Source: Planctomycetota bacterium (lineage in GTDB: Bacteria > Planctomycetota > Phycisphaerae > Phycisphaerales > SM1A02). Taken from it: 33,125 bases of DNA. Position numbers and translations under genes: made by a program. The stretch spans positions 1-33,125 of the forward strand of contig JADFKZ010000012.1 of the NCBI GenBank assembly GCA_022564665.1. Reading direction: 5' to 3'. Positions 1-9,654 of this stretch are shown piece after piece; position 1 is the stretch's first letter, and each line of letters opens with the position of its first letter. The notes under the pieces were generated by a model. The model was not told the DNA's origin. It was given only the letters and a program-made list of their open reading frames with translations, and did not search any database.

Positions 1-1826
1 GTGACCTCGGCGCTCAAGGCGCCCAGGGAGACGCCGGTCCTCAAGGCCTCCAGGGTGCGCCGGGCGCTCAAGGCGTGCAGGGTGAGACCGGTGCTCAAGG
101 CGTACAGGGTGACCCCGGCGCTCAAGGCATGCAGGGTGCGCCCGGCGCTCAAGGTGTGCCAGGTGAGACCGGCGCTCAAGGCGTGCAGGGTGACCCCGGT
201 CCTCAAGGTGTGCAGGGTGAGACTGGCGCTCAAGGTGCGCAGGGTGACCCCGGTCCTCTAGGCGCACAGGGTGACCCCGGCCCTCGAGGCCTGCCCGGAT
301 CGCCCGATGCCGATTGGACGATTTTGGGAAGCGACATTGTCAGCGCAAATACAGGCAACGTTGGCATCGGGACCACGGTGCCGACGGCCAAGCTCGATGT
401 GGCAGGCGGCAACATGCAATTGTCCAATTCCACGCCGACCGCCGGCAACATCTTGAAGGACAGCCAACTGTTCATACACAACTTTGGTACCGAGAACACC
501 TTTCTCGGGCTGAACGCAGGCAACCTCAGGATGTCAGGCACACAAAATTCAGGCTTTGGATTCAGGGCTTTGTTCACCAACACCACCGGCAACGCGAATT
601 CGGCGTTTGGACAGGACGCCTTGCTGAACAACACCACCGGCGGCTCGAACGCGGCGTTTGGAACCAACGCCTTGTTCAGCAACACTACCGGCTTAGACAA
701 CTCGGCGTTTGGAACGTTCGCCTTGCGCTTCAACCTCACCGGCGACCAGAACGCGGCGTTTGGAGGAAGCGCCCTGCTGAATAACACCACCGGCATCGTG
801 AACTCGGCGTTTGGATTCAACGCCTTGTTCAGAAACACCACCGGCGACGAGAACGCGGCGTTTGGAGGGTCCGCCTTGCGCAGCAACCTCACCGGCAGCT
901 CGAACGCGGCGTTTGGAGGGAACGCGTTGTTCAGCAACACCAACGGCGACGAGAACGCCGCGTTTGGAGCGTCTTCCTTGGCCGCCAACACCACTGGCTT
1001 GAACAACTCGGCGTTTGGAAACTTAGCCTTGCGTTTTAATATCAGCGGCGGCTCGAACGCGGCGTTTGGAGGGAACGCCTTGCACAATAACAAGGTGGGC
1101 TTCGACAACTCGGCGTTCGGAAGGCAGGCCTTGTTCAGCAGCGTCAACGGCGACGAGAACGCGGCGTTTGGAAGGAGCGCTTTGTTCAGCAACACCGGCA
1201 ACGGGAACGCGGCGTTTGGAACGGGCGCCTTGGGCAGCAACACCACCGGCAACGCCAATATCGCGGTGGGCAGCTTCGCGGGTAGTCAGCTTGTCACCGG
1301 CGATAACAATATCTACATAGGGAATTCCGGCCTTGCGAGTGAGAGCGGACAGATTCGGATCGGGAGTTCAGGAACCCACACCGACGCCTTTATTCATGGC
1401 ATCGCCGGTAACCCCGTCACGGGAGAAGCCGTCTTTGTCACGTCAGATGGCAAGTTGGGCACGCTCGCCTCTTCGATTCGTTTCAAGGAGGCGGTGCGTG
1501 ACATGGAGGATGCCAGCAGCGTGCTGATGGATTTCAGGCCGGTGGCCTTCAAGTACCGGGAAGCGGTCGCCAATGGCAAAGACACTGAGCAGTATGGTTT
1601 GATTGCCGAGGAGGTGGCGAAGCTTGCTCCCGGCCTGGTTCAGTTCGATGCGGACGGAAAGCCGTTTTCGGTGCGGTACCATTTTCTGAGTTCCATGTTG
1701 CTCAACGAGATGCAGAAGCAGCATCGAACCATCGAGGATCAGGCTTCCGTGATCGAGCAGCAGAGGACCAGGATCGATGCCGTCGAGGCCCGCCTCGGAA
1801 AGCTGGAATCATTGCTCGGAGACTAA
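1..1826 (+). CDS. Collagen-like / head-repeat fibre protein with C-terminal S74 self-cleaving chaperone (5' partial)
   Basis: The reading frame (codons from base 3) is open to the left edge, so the N-terminus is missing; the first ATG inside the window is at 75. Order of parts: Gly-X-Y collagen-like triplets to about base 300; a link with the tail-fibre motif NVGIGTT; fifteen repeats of the type NxAFGxxALxxNTTGxx, 17 residues each except one of 16 (about 546-1307); then an intramolecular chaperone of the peptidase S74 family. In that domain SSIRFKEAV gives Ser (1470-1472) and Lys (1485-1487) five residues apart, as in the endosialidase-type Ser/Lys dyad, so self-cleavage before the Ser is likely. 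The last ~30 residues look like a coiled coil. Inferred role: trimeric surface or extracellular fibre. The repeats recall trimeric adhesin heads; no other phage genes are near, so a phage tail fibre is less likely. Confidence 0.85.
   Translation, partial: DLGAQGAQGDAGPQGLQGAPGAQGVQGETGAQGVQGDPGAQGMQGAPGAQGVPGETGAQGVQGDPGPQGVQGETGAQGAQGDPGPLGAQGDPGPRGLPGSPDADWTILGSDIVSANTGNVGIGTTVPTAKLDVAGGNMQLSNSTPTAGNILKDSQLFIHNFGTENTFLGLNAGNLRMSGTQNSGFGFRALFTNTTGNANSAFGQDALLNNTTGGSNAAFGTNALFSNTTGLDNSAFGTFALRFNLTGDQNAAFGGSALLNNTTGIVNSAFGFNALFRNTTGDENAAFGGSALRSNLTGSSNAAFGGNALFSNTNGDENAAFGASSLAANTTGLNNSAFGNLALRFNISGGSNAAFGGNALHNNKVGFDNSAFGRQALFSSVNGDENAAFGRSALFSNTGNGNAAFGTGALGSNTTGNANIAVGSFAGSQLVTGDNNIYIGNSGLASESGQIRIGSSGTHTDAFIHGIAGNPVTGEAVFVTSDGKLGTLASSIRFKEAVRDMEDASSVLMDFRPVAFKYREAVANGKDTEQYGLIAEEVAKLAPGLVQFDADGKPFSVRYHFLSSMLLNEMQKQHRTIEDQASVIEQQRTRIDAVEARLGKLESLLGD
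3..296 (+). repeat. Collagen-like Gly-X-Y coding repeat
   Basis: Uninterrupted Gly-X-Y triplets rich in Gln, Pro, Asp and Glu, mostly arranged as 9-residue (27-bp) blocks such as GAQGVQGDP and GAQGVQGET. It begins at or before the window edge. It predicts a bacterial collagen triple helix, which fits the trimeric architecture of the rest of the protein. Confidence 0.85.
546..1307 (+). repeat. Fifteen tandem ~51-bp units inside the fibre gene
   Basis: Each unit codes for about 17 residues of the form N-S/A-A-F-G-x-x-A-L-x-x-N-x-T-G-x-x. The word GCGTTTGGA recurs in most units, and AACTCG or AACGCG before it switches the second residue between Ser and Ala. Unit 13 is one codon shorter and the last unit is divergent (NIAVGSFAG). 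Such repeats usually fold as a left-handed beta-roll in trimeric adhesin heads. The near-identical DNA favours copy-number change by recombination or slippage. Confidence 0.85.
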
Positions 1827-2189
1827 CTGATAGGAACTTTGATCTTGGCCGATCCGTCCTGGGTGGTCCGCAGGGACCGTCCGGGTGGCGGTGTCGGCCT
1901 CGTGGAAGGTCCCCAAGAGGGTGCGATCCGCCTGGGGAACGTGACGGCCAGCCTCGCAACGACCACGACCGATCGGCCGAGCCGGCAAGATCCTCGCACA
2001 CCGACCGCGCGGGCCCTCATCGCGGTGTGTGCAAAATCAACGGCGATGATCAATCCGCCGACCAGACGGGCTCGGAAGGCCCCGGGTCGTGGACGAACTC
2101 TGGATCACTGACATACTGAACCTCGCGGATCGTCGGCGACGTAGCTTGCGGCCGGGCCACTGGGTGCAGGCTGGATCCCTCCTAGTGAG
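1827..2189. other. Intergenic stretch between convergent genes, no gene recognised
   Basis: The gap lies between the fibre gene (+) and plsC (-). Short open frames exist on both strands but none has a recognisable product or a good ribosome site. One modest hairpin is visible: CACACCG (1997-2003) can pair with CGGTGTG (2023-2029), without a T-run. Nothing else is seen. Confidence 0.5.
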
Positions 2190-2924
2190 TTAGCCCTCCC
2201 AATAGGGAGCGTCGCCCGACGTGTCAGCAGGATAGCGACCGGCAGTCGCCTCGCGCATCCGGTTGCGGAGACCGAGACGCATGGTCTCGACCGCACGCCG
2301 CAGACGCTCCAGGGCGACCTCGGGCGGATCGTTGAGGAGCTCATCGGAGGCGATGGGCCGGCCGGCCTGGACCCCGATCCGTCCCCTGAGCCGCGGGAAC
2401 CGCCGCCCGATCGGCCAGATGTCGTAGGTGCCGTCGACAGCAACGGGGACAACGACGGCCTTCGTCCTCTGTACGAGCACAAGCACGCCCCGATGAAAGG
2501 GAGCCATCACCCCGTCGCGGGTTCGGCCGCCCTCGGGAAAGATCAGCACACACCCGCCCGCTCTCAGCTGGGCGATGGCAGCCCGCACCGCTGACACATC
2601 GCCCCGCCCGCGCTTCAGCGGGATCGCGCCCACCTGGCGCATCAGCCAGGCAAGCGGCCCAAACGAAAAGAGTCCCGCCTGCGCCACCGACAAAAAAGGG
2701 CGATCCGCCACCTGCCATCCGATCAACAGCGGATCGTAGTGTGATTGATGATTCGCCGCGAAGATAATCGGGCCCCGCCGGGGAATGAGGTCCCGGCCGG
2801 CCCAGCGCACCCGATACACCAGCCGGAAGAACAACGACAACACCATCGGGACCACCGTCCACCACAACAGGACCTCAAAAAAGGAATGGGTCGGTCCGCG
2901 GCGACCAAATTCCAGGACCCTCAC
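2190..2924 (-). CDS. plsC: 1-acyl-sn-glycerol-3-phosphate acyltransferase
   Basis: Product of 244 residues that transfers an acyl chain to lysophosphatidic acid to make phosphatidic acid at the inner membrane. The catalytic HX4D motif is NHQSHYDP (H59 to D64), and the acceptor-binding motif appears as FPEGGRTRDG (129-138). A hydrophobic N-terminal stretch (about 15-36) suggests membrane anchoring. Start is GTG (2922-2924), overlapping the TGA of cmk in a GTGA, so the two are translationally coupled. The cmk-plsC pairing is a common bacterial gene order. Length is usual for the family; substrate preference cannot be read from the sequence. Confidence 0.93.
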   Translation of the reverse strand: MRVLEFGRRGPTHSFFEVLLWWTVVPMVLSLFFRLVYRVRWAGRDLIPRRGPIIFAANHQSHYDPLLIGWQVADRPFLSVAQAGLFSFGPLAWLMRQVGAIPLKRGRGDVSAVRAAIAQLRAGGCVLIFPEGGRTRDGVMAPFHRGVLVLVQRTKAVVVPVAVDGTYDIWPIGRRFPRLRGRIGVQAGRPIASDELLNDPPEVALERLRRAVETMRLGLRNRMREATAGRYPADTSGDAPYWEG

Positions 2925-3637
2925 CTGCCCAACCCTGCCTGACCAAGACGCTCGCGGACGATCCGGGCCAGTTCCTCGACCACCTCCTCGGCGGAGCGGC
3001 GGCTGGAGTCTATCTCGATGGCCCCGGGCGGCCGCAGAAGCGGGCCGTCTGCGCGGGCGGAATCCATCTCGTCGCGTTGGGCAATCTCGCGGACCACGCG
3101 GTCGTGATCGACCTCGATGCCAGCCGCCTCGAGCTGCCCGGCGCGGCGGCGGGCTCGCTCCGTGACATCGGCGTCAAGGTAGAACCGAACCGCTGCCTCT
3201 GGAAATACCACCGATCCTTGATCCCGGCCCTCGCTGACCAGACAGGGATGATCTCGGGCGATCGCCCGCTGCATCTCGACGAGCACGCGTCGGAGCGGCT
3301 CCTGGGACGCCACCACCGAGACGATCTCGCCGATATCCAGATCCCGGATCCGCACGCTGACGTCGCGATCTCCCACTTTCATGCGGGGCGGATCCTCGGC
3401 GAAGTCGAAATGAAGGTCGGCACGCCCGACCGCTCGGGCCAGGGCGGGCCCGTCTGGGGGAGCAATGCCCTGCTCGATGGCGAGCAGCGCCGCCGCCCGG
3501 TACATCGCGCCCGTGTCGAGAAACTCAAGCCCCAGATGGCGCGCCAGCAGCCGGGCGACGGTGGATTTGCCGGTGCCAGCCGGACCGTCGATGGTGATGA
3601 TCACGCCGCGTCGCTTCTGGTCGAGCCAAGTCGGCAT
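2921..3637 (-). CDS. cmk: Cytidylate kinase
   Basis: Product of 238 residues that phosphorylates CMP/dCMP with ATP in pyrimidine nucleotide synthesis. It carries the P-loop GPAGTGKST (18-26), the CMP-site motif LDTGAMYRA (about 40-48), and the LID-region motif EGRDQGSVVFPEA. The C-terminal half has the RDEMDSAR stretch typical of CMP kinase. I take ATG at 3637 as the start: the frame stays open further upstream, but that part lies over the preceding gene and resembles no CMP kinase. The preceding gene stops at 3654, leaving 16 bp. The 3' end overlaps plsC by 4 bp. Confidence 0.93.
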   Translation of the reverse strand: MPTWLDQKRRGVIITIDGPAGTGKSTVARLLARHLGLEFLDTGAMYRAAALLAIEQGIAPPDGPALARAVGRADLHFDFAEDPPRMKVGDRDVSVRIRDLDIGEIVSVVASQEPLRRVLVEMQRAIARDHPCLVSEGRDQGSVVFPEAAVRFYLDADVTERARRRAGQLEAAGIEVDHDRVVREIAQRDEMDSARADGPLLRPPGAIEIDSSRRSAEEVVEELARIVRERLGQAGLGR

Positions 3638-3653
3638 GGTGCGCAGCGCACGC

Positions 3654-4469
3654 TCACGCCTCACGTTGGTCGGCGTCAATCGCCTGTTGGAGAATCTTGC
3701 GGGCGGCCTCAATGTTGGCGACGGGATCGCCCTTGCCAACGTAGTCGATTGCCAGCGTGTTGAGGAACCCCACGCTGCGAATCGCCGCCACGCCCTCGGC
3801 CAGGTCGTATCGTTTGTGCGCGCCCTTCCGGTCGAACTCCTCCACCGTTGCGTGCACCGCACCCGCATACGGCACCAGCTTGCGCAACTCGTCGACGAGA
3901 TCACCGCTGGTCGCGGCGTGGCCGAAGTCCGGAAGCGAACCGATCCGAAAGCCGCCAATTCGCTTGAGGAGGTCGGTGAGCCTCTCCGGCCTCTTCGTCA
4001 GGCCCTCGTGTGGCGCTACGAGCAGGTTGAGCTCCAACCGCTCGACGGCGGGCATGACGTCCTTGAGCTCCTCGGCGGTTCGGTCGAACGCCTCGTCCGT
4101 GTCGGGGCCGTCACAGCGGATCGCCAGGGCATTACACCCGAGCCGGTTCGCCGCCTCCGCCAGCCGCTTGATCCTGTCCAACGCCGGACACTGCCCGTCC
4201 GGCTCCCCCTCGTCCGGCGCGGTGAAGCTGAGCGGCGCATCCTCGATGAGGACCAGACAGGGGCATCCCGCCTTATCAGCCCGGTCTCGGAGCGTGTCAA
4301 GGTCCTGAAGGCTCCAGCCCGCCAGCATCGAGGAGGGCACATTGATCCCCCGAAGCTGGAGCTTTTCGATGGCAAATGCGGGCAGGTCGACCAAGGACAG
4401 GGAGCCCGCCCCGTTTCGACACACGAGCTCCTGCAGCGATCGGGCGGCGAGGGTCAACAACATGGCCAT
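3654..4469 (-). CDS. Sugar phosphate isomerase/epimerase-like TIM-barrel protein
   Basis: Product of 271 residues with the pattern of the xylose-isomerase-like / AP-endonuclease-2 TIM-barrel superfamily. The barrel markers are LNLLVAPHEG, GSLPDFGHA, AVHATVEEFD and, near the end, LAIDYVGKGDP. In typical members the last motif reads IEYEGxGDP with a metal-binding Glu; here it is Asp and the second Glu is Val, so the metal site may be altered or lost. No signal peptide is seen. It is the first gene of the row that continues into cmk and plsC, 16 bp away. Substrate unknown; the family call is firmer than any activity. Confidence 0.75.
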   Translation of the reverse strand: MAMLLTLAARSLQELVCRNGAGSLSLVDLPAFAIEKLQLRGINVPSSMLAGWSLQDLDTLRDRADKAGCPCLVLIEDAPLSFTAPDEGEPDGQCPALDRIKRLAEAANRLGCNALAIRCDGPDTDEAFDRTAEELKDVMPAVERLELNLLVAPHEGLTKRPERLTDLLKRIGGFRIGSLPDFGHAATSGDLVDELRKLVPYAGAVHATVEEFDRKGAHKRYDLAEGVAAIRSVGFLNTLAIDYVGKGDPVANIEAARKILQQAIDADQREA

Positions 4470-5029
4470 CGAACCGGCGTGGCGAACGTCATCGGAACCA
4501 GTCGGGACAAGGACCGCAGGCTAGCCCACGAAGACAACCACGTCCAACTGCGGGTCCGCAAACCCCGGGTGGAGATAGGCGCCCCTCCCGCACAGCAGGC
4601 GGCCACAGAGAAAACGCCGACCAGGTACGGCCGACGTTTTCCGGAGGGGAGAAAGATCCTTGGAAAGTCGCCGCCGGGCACACCCCCCGGCACGGCTCAT
4701 GATAGCCCACCGCCCGGTAAACACAACGGAATCCGAGACAATTTTACCCATCTTCTCAGCTGGGAGTCGCAATCGCCTGAGGCCGGGGCACTTCTGCCGC
4801 AGGGTTCCGCAGCCCTAGCCTGGATTATTCATGACCATCTACTGCGCCCTCGCAACAACGTCCATAAATAATCCGGGCGAACAGCTTCCAGAGAAACGTG
4901 AAGTGCCACGCTTGCGACCCTGGCGACGGCTTTGGGCCGGCCTCCCTAGAGCCGGCGTCGGCCCACCGTCGGCGGCGAGAATGATTATCATGTCCGGCCC
5001 CCTTGAGCGATGACGGCGGAGTTGAGACG
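4470..5029. other. Divergent intergenic region upstream of gcvH
   Basis: About 560 bp between divergent genes. No convincing coding frame is seen. It holds an AT-cored long stem-loop (4818-4878, listed separately), a short hairpin GCCGGC (4936-4941) with GCCGGC (4951-4956), and GCCGGG (4674-4679) facing CCCGGC with a 7-base loop. I looked for a glycine riboswitch because gcvH follows, and saw no recognisable tandem aptamer core. Confidence 0.45.
4818..4878 (+). promoter_or_regulatory. Long stem-loop upstream of gcvH
   Basis: GCCTGGATTATT (4818-4829) pairs with AATAATCCGGGC (4867-4878): twelve pairs including one T-G wobble. Beyond a mismatch, ATG (4831-4833) pairs with CAT (4863-4865). The loop is about 29 bases. 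The AT-rich core stands out in GC-rich DNA, and the structure sits 152 bp before the gcvH start. It has no T-run, so a simple terminator is unlikely. Function unknown. Confidence 0.45.
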
Positions 5030-5416
5030 ATGTCCAGCCCCCGCGAGCGCCGGTACAGCGAAACCCACGAATGGGTCGATCTCGATGCGGACGTGGTAAC
5101 TCTCGGCATCACGCAGTACGCCGCCGACGAGCTCACCGACGTCACCTACGTCGAGATGAGGCCGGTGCACACCACAATCATGCCCGGGGAAGCCGTAGGC
5201 GAGGTGGAGTCCGTCAAGGCCACCAGCGACGTCATCTCGATCATCGGCGGCGAGATCATCGAGGTCAACGAGGAAGCGAGCCGGACACCCTCGCTTTTGA
5301 ACTCCGATCCCTACGGCGCCGGCTGGCTGGTGAAGATCCGAACCGCCGATCCCTCGCCCCTCGACCGGCTCATGGACCACGAGACTTACGACAACCGGTT
5401 CCCGCTCAGGAAGTAA
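5030..5416 (+). CDS. gcvH: Glycine cleavage system H protein
   Basis: Product of 128 residues, the lipoyl carrier that shuttles the aminomethyl group of glycine between the P, T and L proteins. The lipoylated Lys is K63 in VESVKATSDV, matching the E. coli position, and the N-terminal motif YSETHEWV is canonical. The ATG at 5030 is preferred because GGCGGAG lies 8 bases upstream and the length then fits the family; a TTG at 5003 in frame would add 9 residues. No gcvT or gcvP is adjacent; uvrB follows after 40 bp. Confidence 0.93.
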   Translation: MSSPRERRYSETHEWVDLDADVVTLGITQYAADELTDVTYVEMRPVHTTIMPGEAVGEVESVKATSDVISIIGGEIIEVNEEASRTPSLLNSDPYGAGWLVKIRTADPSPLDRLMDHETYDNRFPLRK

Positions 5417-5456
5417 GCCTGCACATGCGCCGCGTCGTGGCGCATAGAATGGGCGA

Positions 5457-7571
<2,115 letters not shown>

Positions 7572-7626
7572 ACGACCGTGGGCGATCGTGGGTCGCCGTA
7601 AGGGATCAAGGCTCGGGCTTCCGGCC

Positions 7627-7659
7627 TTTCCCGAACCCCGAACCCCGAACCCCGAATCC
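7627..7659 (+). repeat. R2a: heptamer array after uvrB, G-quadruplex-capable on the minus strand
   Basis: Four tandem heptamers, CCCGAAC three times then CCCGAAT (7630-7657). The minus strand reads as four G-tracts of 3-4 G separated by TTC, a canonical G-quadruplex pattern. The TTTCCCGAACC edge is the reverse complement of the GGTTCGGGAAA word found after purD and after the ABC permease gene. Confidence 0.75.
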
Positions 7660-7682
7660 ATTCGGCGTTGGCCACTGCCCCC

Positions 7683-7946
7683 TCACGCTGATCGCTTGAA
7701 GGGGCGGTCGACGAGCAAAAACGTCTTGAGCTTGTCGGGGGGCGGCGACGCCGACGAAGCTGCCTGCTCATCACAAAAGATGATCCCCGCCACGCCGCGT
7801 CCCCCGAGGCGGATGGTGCGGGTTGCCCATTTGAGTATCTGATAGTCGGCAAGGTCGCCCATCGAGGGATCCCCGTCCGTTGCCGCCCTGGGTCCGGCCT
7901 TGCCGCGTGCCATCGGGCGGTGGGGTCTCGGCTGGTGATTCGCCAT
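7683..7946 (-). CDS. Hypothetical small protein
   Basis: A possible 87-residue protein starting MANHQPRPHR. ATG at 7946 has AGGG about 9 bases upstream. The N-terminal third is Pro/Arg-rich and probably disordered. The middle (DLADYQILKWATRTIRLGG, then GVAGIIFCDEQ) looks like a small alpha/beta fold, and the tail reads KTFLLVDRPFKR. Third codon positions are GC-biased as in neighbouring genes, which favours real coding. It is divergent from purD and convergent with uvrB. I do not recognise a family; it could be spurious. Confidence 0.45.
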   Translation of the reverse strand: MANHQPRPHRPMARGKAGPRAATDGDPSMGDLADYQILKWATRTIRLGGRGVAGIIFCDEQAASSASPPPDKLKTFLLVDRPFKRSA

Positions 7947-8059
7947 GGGCATCATCCCTGGCCTGAACGGTCCATGCCTCAACGTGACCAACAGCTCTAG
8001 TCTCGGCCGAATCGCGGCGAGGCTGAACCACAGGCGGCCATTCCCAGCGGCAGGGTCGC

Positions 8060-8065
8060 TACACT
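8060..8065 (+). promoter_or_regulatory. Candidate -10 box for a near-leaderless purD transcript
   Basis: TACACT ends 7 bases before the purD ATG (8073), so a transcript starting 6-8 bases downstream would begin at or next to the start codon. No purine-rich ribosome site is visible in the preceding 20 bases. Position and lack of a ribosome site are the only evidence. Confidence 0.25.
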
Positions 8066-8072
8066 TGCTCTG

Positions 8073-9407
8073 ATGAAGAGGGTTTCCCTACCCGACCGCG
8101 CAAACGTCCTGCTCATCGGCGGCGGTGGCCGGGAGCACGCGATCGCCCATGCGCTTTCCCGCTCGCCCCGGCTGGGCGAACTGTGGCTCACCGATACCGC
8201 CAACGCGGGGCTGGGCCGTCTGGGACGGCGCAGTCCCCAACCGGTGGATCTCTCCAACGTCTTCATGATGCAGCGATGGTGCGACCGCAACGAGATCGAT
8301 CTGGTCGTGGTCGGCCCGGAGGCGCCGCTGGCCGCGGGAATCACCGACGTGCTCACGACCGACCGCCGGCGGGTCTTCGGCCCCTCCAAGGCAGCCGCCC
8401 AGATCGAATCGAACAAGGTGTTCGCCAAGCAGCTGATGCGACACGCCGCGATTCCCACCGCCGCAGCACGAATCTTCAGCGAACCCGAAACCGCCCGGGC
8501 GTACATCCACGCACACGAGGAACCGTGCGTGGTCAAGGCCGCGGGGCTGGCGGAGGGCAAGGGCGCGTTCGTCTGCGAGACGCCTGCCGAGGCCCTGGAG
8601 GCCCTCCAGCAGCTCATGGTCAGCCGCGTCTTCGGCGATGCGGGGGCGACCATCCTCATCGAGGAGAAGCTCACGGGTCAGGAGGTGAGCGTGCTGGCAC
8701 TCGTGGACGGCCGATCGATCTGGCTGCTCGACCCCTGCCAGGATCACAAGCAACTCGGCGAAGCCGACACCGGCCCCAACACCGGCGGGATGGGTGCCTA
8801 TTGCCCCACACCCCTGCTCGACGCTGCAGCGATGGACGCCGTTCAGCGGCAGATCATCGTTCCCGCAATCGACGCCCTACGCCGCGAGGGAATCGCGTAT
8901 CGGGGCGTCCTGTACACCGGTCTCATGCTCACCCCCGCCGGACCCAAGGTCCTGGAGTTTAATTGCCGATTCGGCGATCCCGAGTGCCAGGCACTGCTCA
9001 TGCGTCTTGAGGGCGATCTCCTGGAGATCCTCTGGGCAACCTCGACCGGGTCCCTGAACGATATCACCATCCGCTTCGATGACCGGACCGCCTGCTGTGT
9101 GGTCATGTGCTCGGAGGGCTATCCCGGAGCGTACGAAAAGGGCAAGGTGATCACGGGGGTCGAGGCCGCGGAGGCGCTGGGCGGCGATCAGGAAGAGGTG
9201 AGGGTCTTCCACGCCGGGACAACCACCGCCGACGACGGCACGCTCCTGACCAATGGCGGCCGAGTGCTCGGGGTCACCGCGCTGGCCGAGGACCTGCCGT
9301 CGGCACGTGACCTCGCCAACGCCGCCTGCCGGAAGATACATTTCCAAGGCGCATACTTTCGACGGGATATTGGCGATCGAGTCTTGGCGAAGGTGAGTGA
9401 TCGGTGA
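8073..9407 (+). CDS. purD: Phosphoribosylamine--glycine ligase (GAR synthetase)
   Basis: Product of 444 residues that joins glycine to 5-phosphoribosylamine with ATP, the second step of purine synthesis. The N-terminal motif VLLIGGGGREHAIA and the family signature RFGDPECQ are present. ATP-grasp elements include VVKAAGLAEGKGAFV and the metal-binding region KVLEFNCRFGDPE. Length is typical. It is a single gene with no other pur genes close by. No Shine-Dalgarno is apparent before ATG 8073. TACACT at 8060-8065 could be a -10 box giving a very short or absent leader (inference). Confidence 0.96.
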   Translation: MKRVSLPDRANVLLIGGGGREHAIAHALSRSPRLGELWLTDTANAGLGRLGRRSPQPVDLSNVFMMQRWCDRNEIDLVVVGPEAPLAAGITDVLTTDRRRVFGPSKAAAQIESNKVFAKQLMRHAAIPTAAARIFSEPETARAYIHAHEEPCVVKAAGLAEGKGAFVCETPAEALEALQQLMVSRVFGDAGATILIEEKLTGQEVSVLALVDGRSIWLLDPCQDHKQLGEADTGPNTGGMGAYCPTPLLDAAAMDAVQRQIIVPAIDALRREGIAYRGVLYTGLMLTPAGPKVLEFNCRFGDPECQALLMRLEGDLLEILWATSTGSLNDITIRFDDRTACCVVMCSEGYPGAYEKGKVITGVEAAEALGGDQEEVRVFHAGTTTADDGTLLTNGGRVLGVTALAEDLPSARDLANAACRKIHFQGAYFRRDIGDRVLAKVSDR

Positions 9408-9412
9408 TTGGA

Positions 9413-9465
9413 GGGGTTCGGGAAAGCGGCGGGCTCCCATTTCTGAACCCTGAGCCCTGAACCCC
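9413..9465 (+). repeat. R2b: inverted heptamer repeat after purD
   Basis: Left arm GGGGTTCGGG (9413-9422), followed by AAAGCG, and right arm of three heptamers TGAACCC, TGAGCCC, TGAACCC (9444-9464). The arms can pair, giving a hairpin with a ~20-base loop. It starts 6 bp after the purD stop, so it could act as a transcript end or stabiliser. The word GGGTTCGGGAAAGCG is shared exactly with R2c. Confidence 0.7.
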
Positions 9466-9469
9466 CCTC

Positions 9470-9507
9470 TTTTCTCCGCGCTGCTCTGCGGCCCTCCGCG
9501 GTGAATC
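9470..9507 (-). repeat. R3a: CACCGC(A/G)GAG-type dispersed repeat
   Basis: Read on the minus strand it begins GATTCACCGCGGAGG, continues CCGCAGAGCAGCGC and ends GGAGAAAAG. It matches the pattern of copies at 24488, 24631 (inverted) and 28303. It sits between R2b and R1a in the purD/cysteine desulfurase gap. Confidence 0.6.
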
Positions 9508-9567
9508 TTCGCATTCTCCGGCGGCCTTGCAAACGCAGCGCAATCAACAGAATCTAGCTAACAAAGG

Positions 9568-9654
9568 TTGCGTCAAAGCGTAGCGGCCGATCGAATCGGA
9601 CGCGTAGCCGCCAGAGCGAGTGGCGGCCGGAGGCCGCTACGGAGCGCTCTAAAC
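9568..9654 (-). repeat. R1a: dispersed two-hairpin element at the 3' end of the cysteine desulfurase gene
   Basis: About 87 bp, differing from R1b by three substitutions and two short indels. Stem 1: GCGGCCGAT (9583-9591) with ATCGGACGC (9595-9603), one mismatch. Stem 2: GCGGCC (9623-9628), loop GGA, GGCCGC (9632-9637). Between them is the linker CCGCCAGAGCGAGTG, and after stem 2 TACGGAGCGCTC. Its edge contains the TAG stop of the minus-strand desulfurase gene (9649-9651), so it begins exactly where that gene ends. Confidence 0.85.

Noticed and set aside
230-1258. Open frame of 342 residues on the minus strand opposite the fibre repeats
   Set aside because: It is the mirror of a tandem repeat whose period is mostly a multiple of three and lacks stop codons in that frame; the plus frame has clear collagen, head-repeat and S74 features.
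3465-4871. 468-residue plus-strand frame across cmk and the isomerase-like gene
   Set aside because: No domain; it crosses two genes that are supported on the minus strand.
4530-5002. Glycine riboswitch upstream of gcvH
   Set aside because: The location invited it, but no tandem aptamer core could be recognised.
9568-9654. CRISPR array
   Set aside because: The repeats are dispersed over many kilobases without regular spacers; no cas genes are present.
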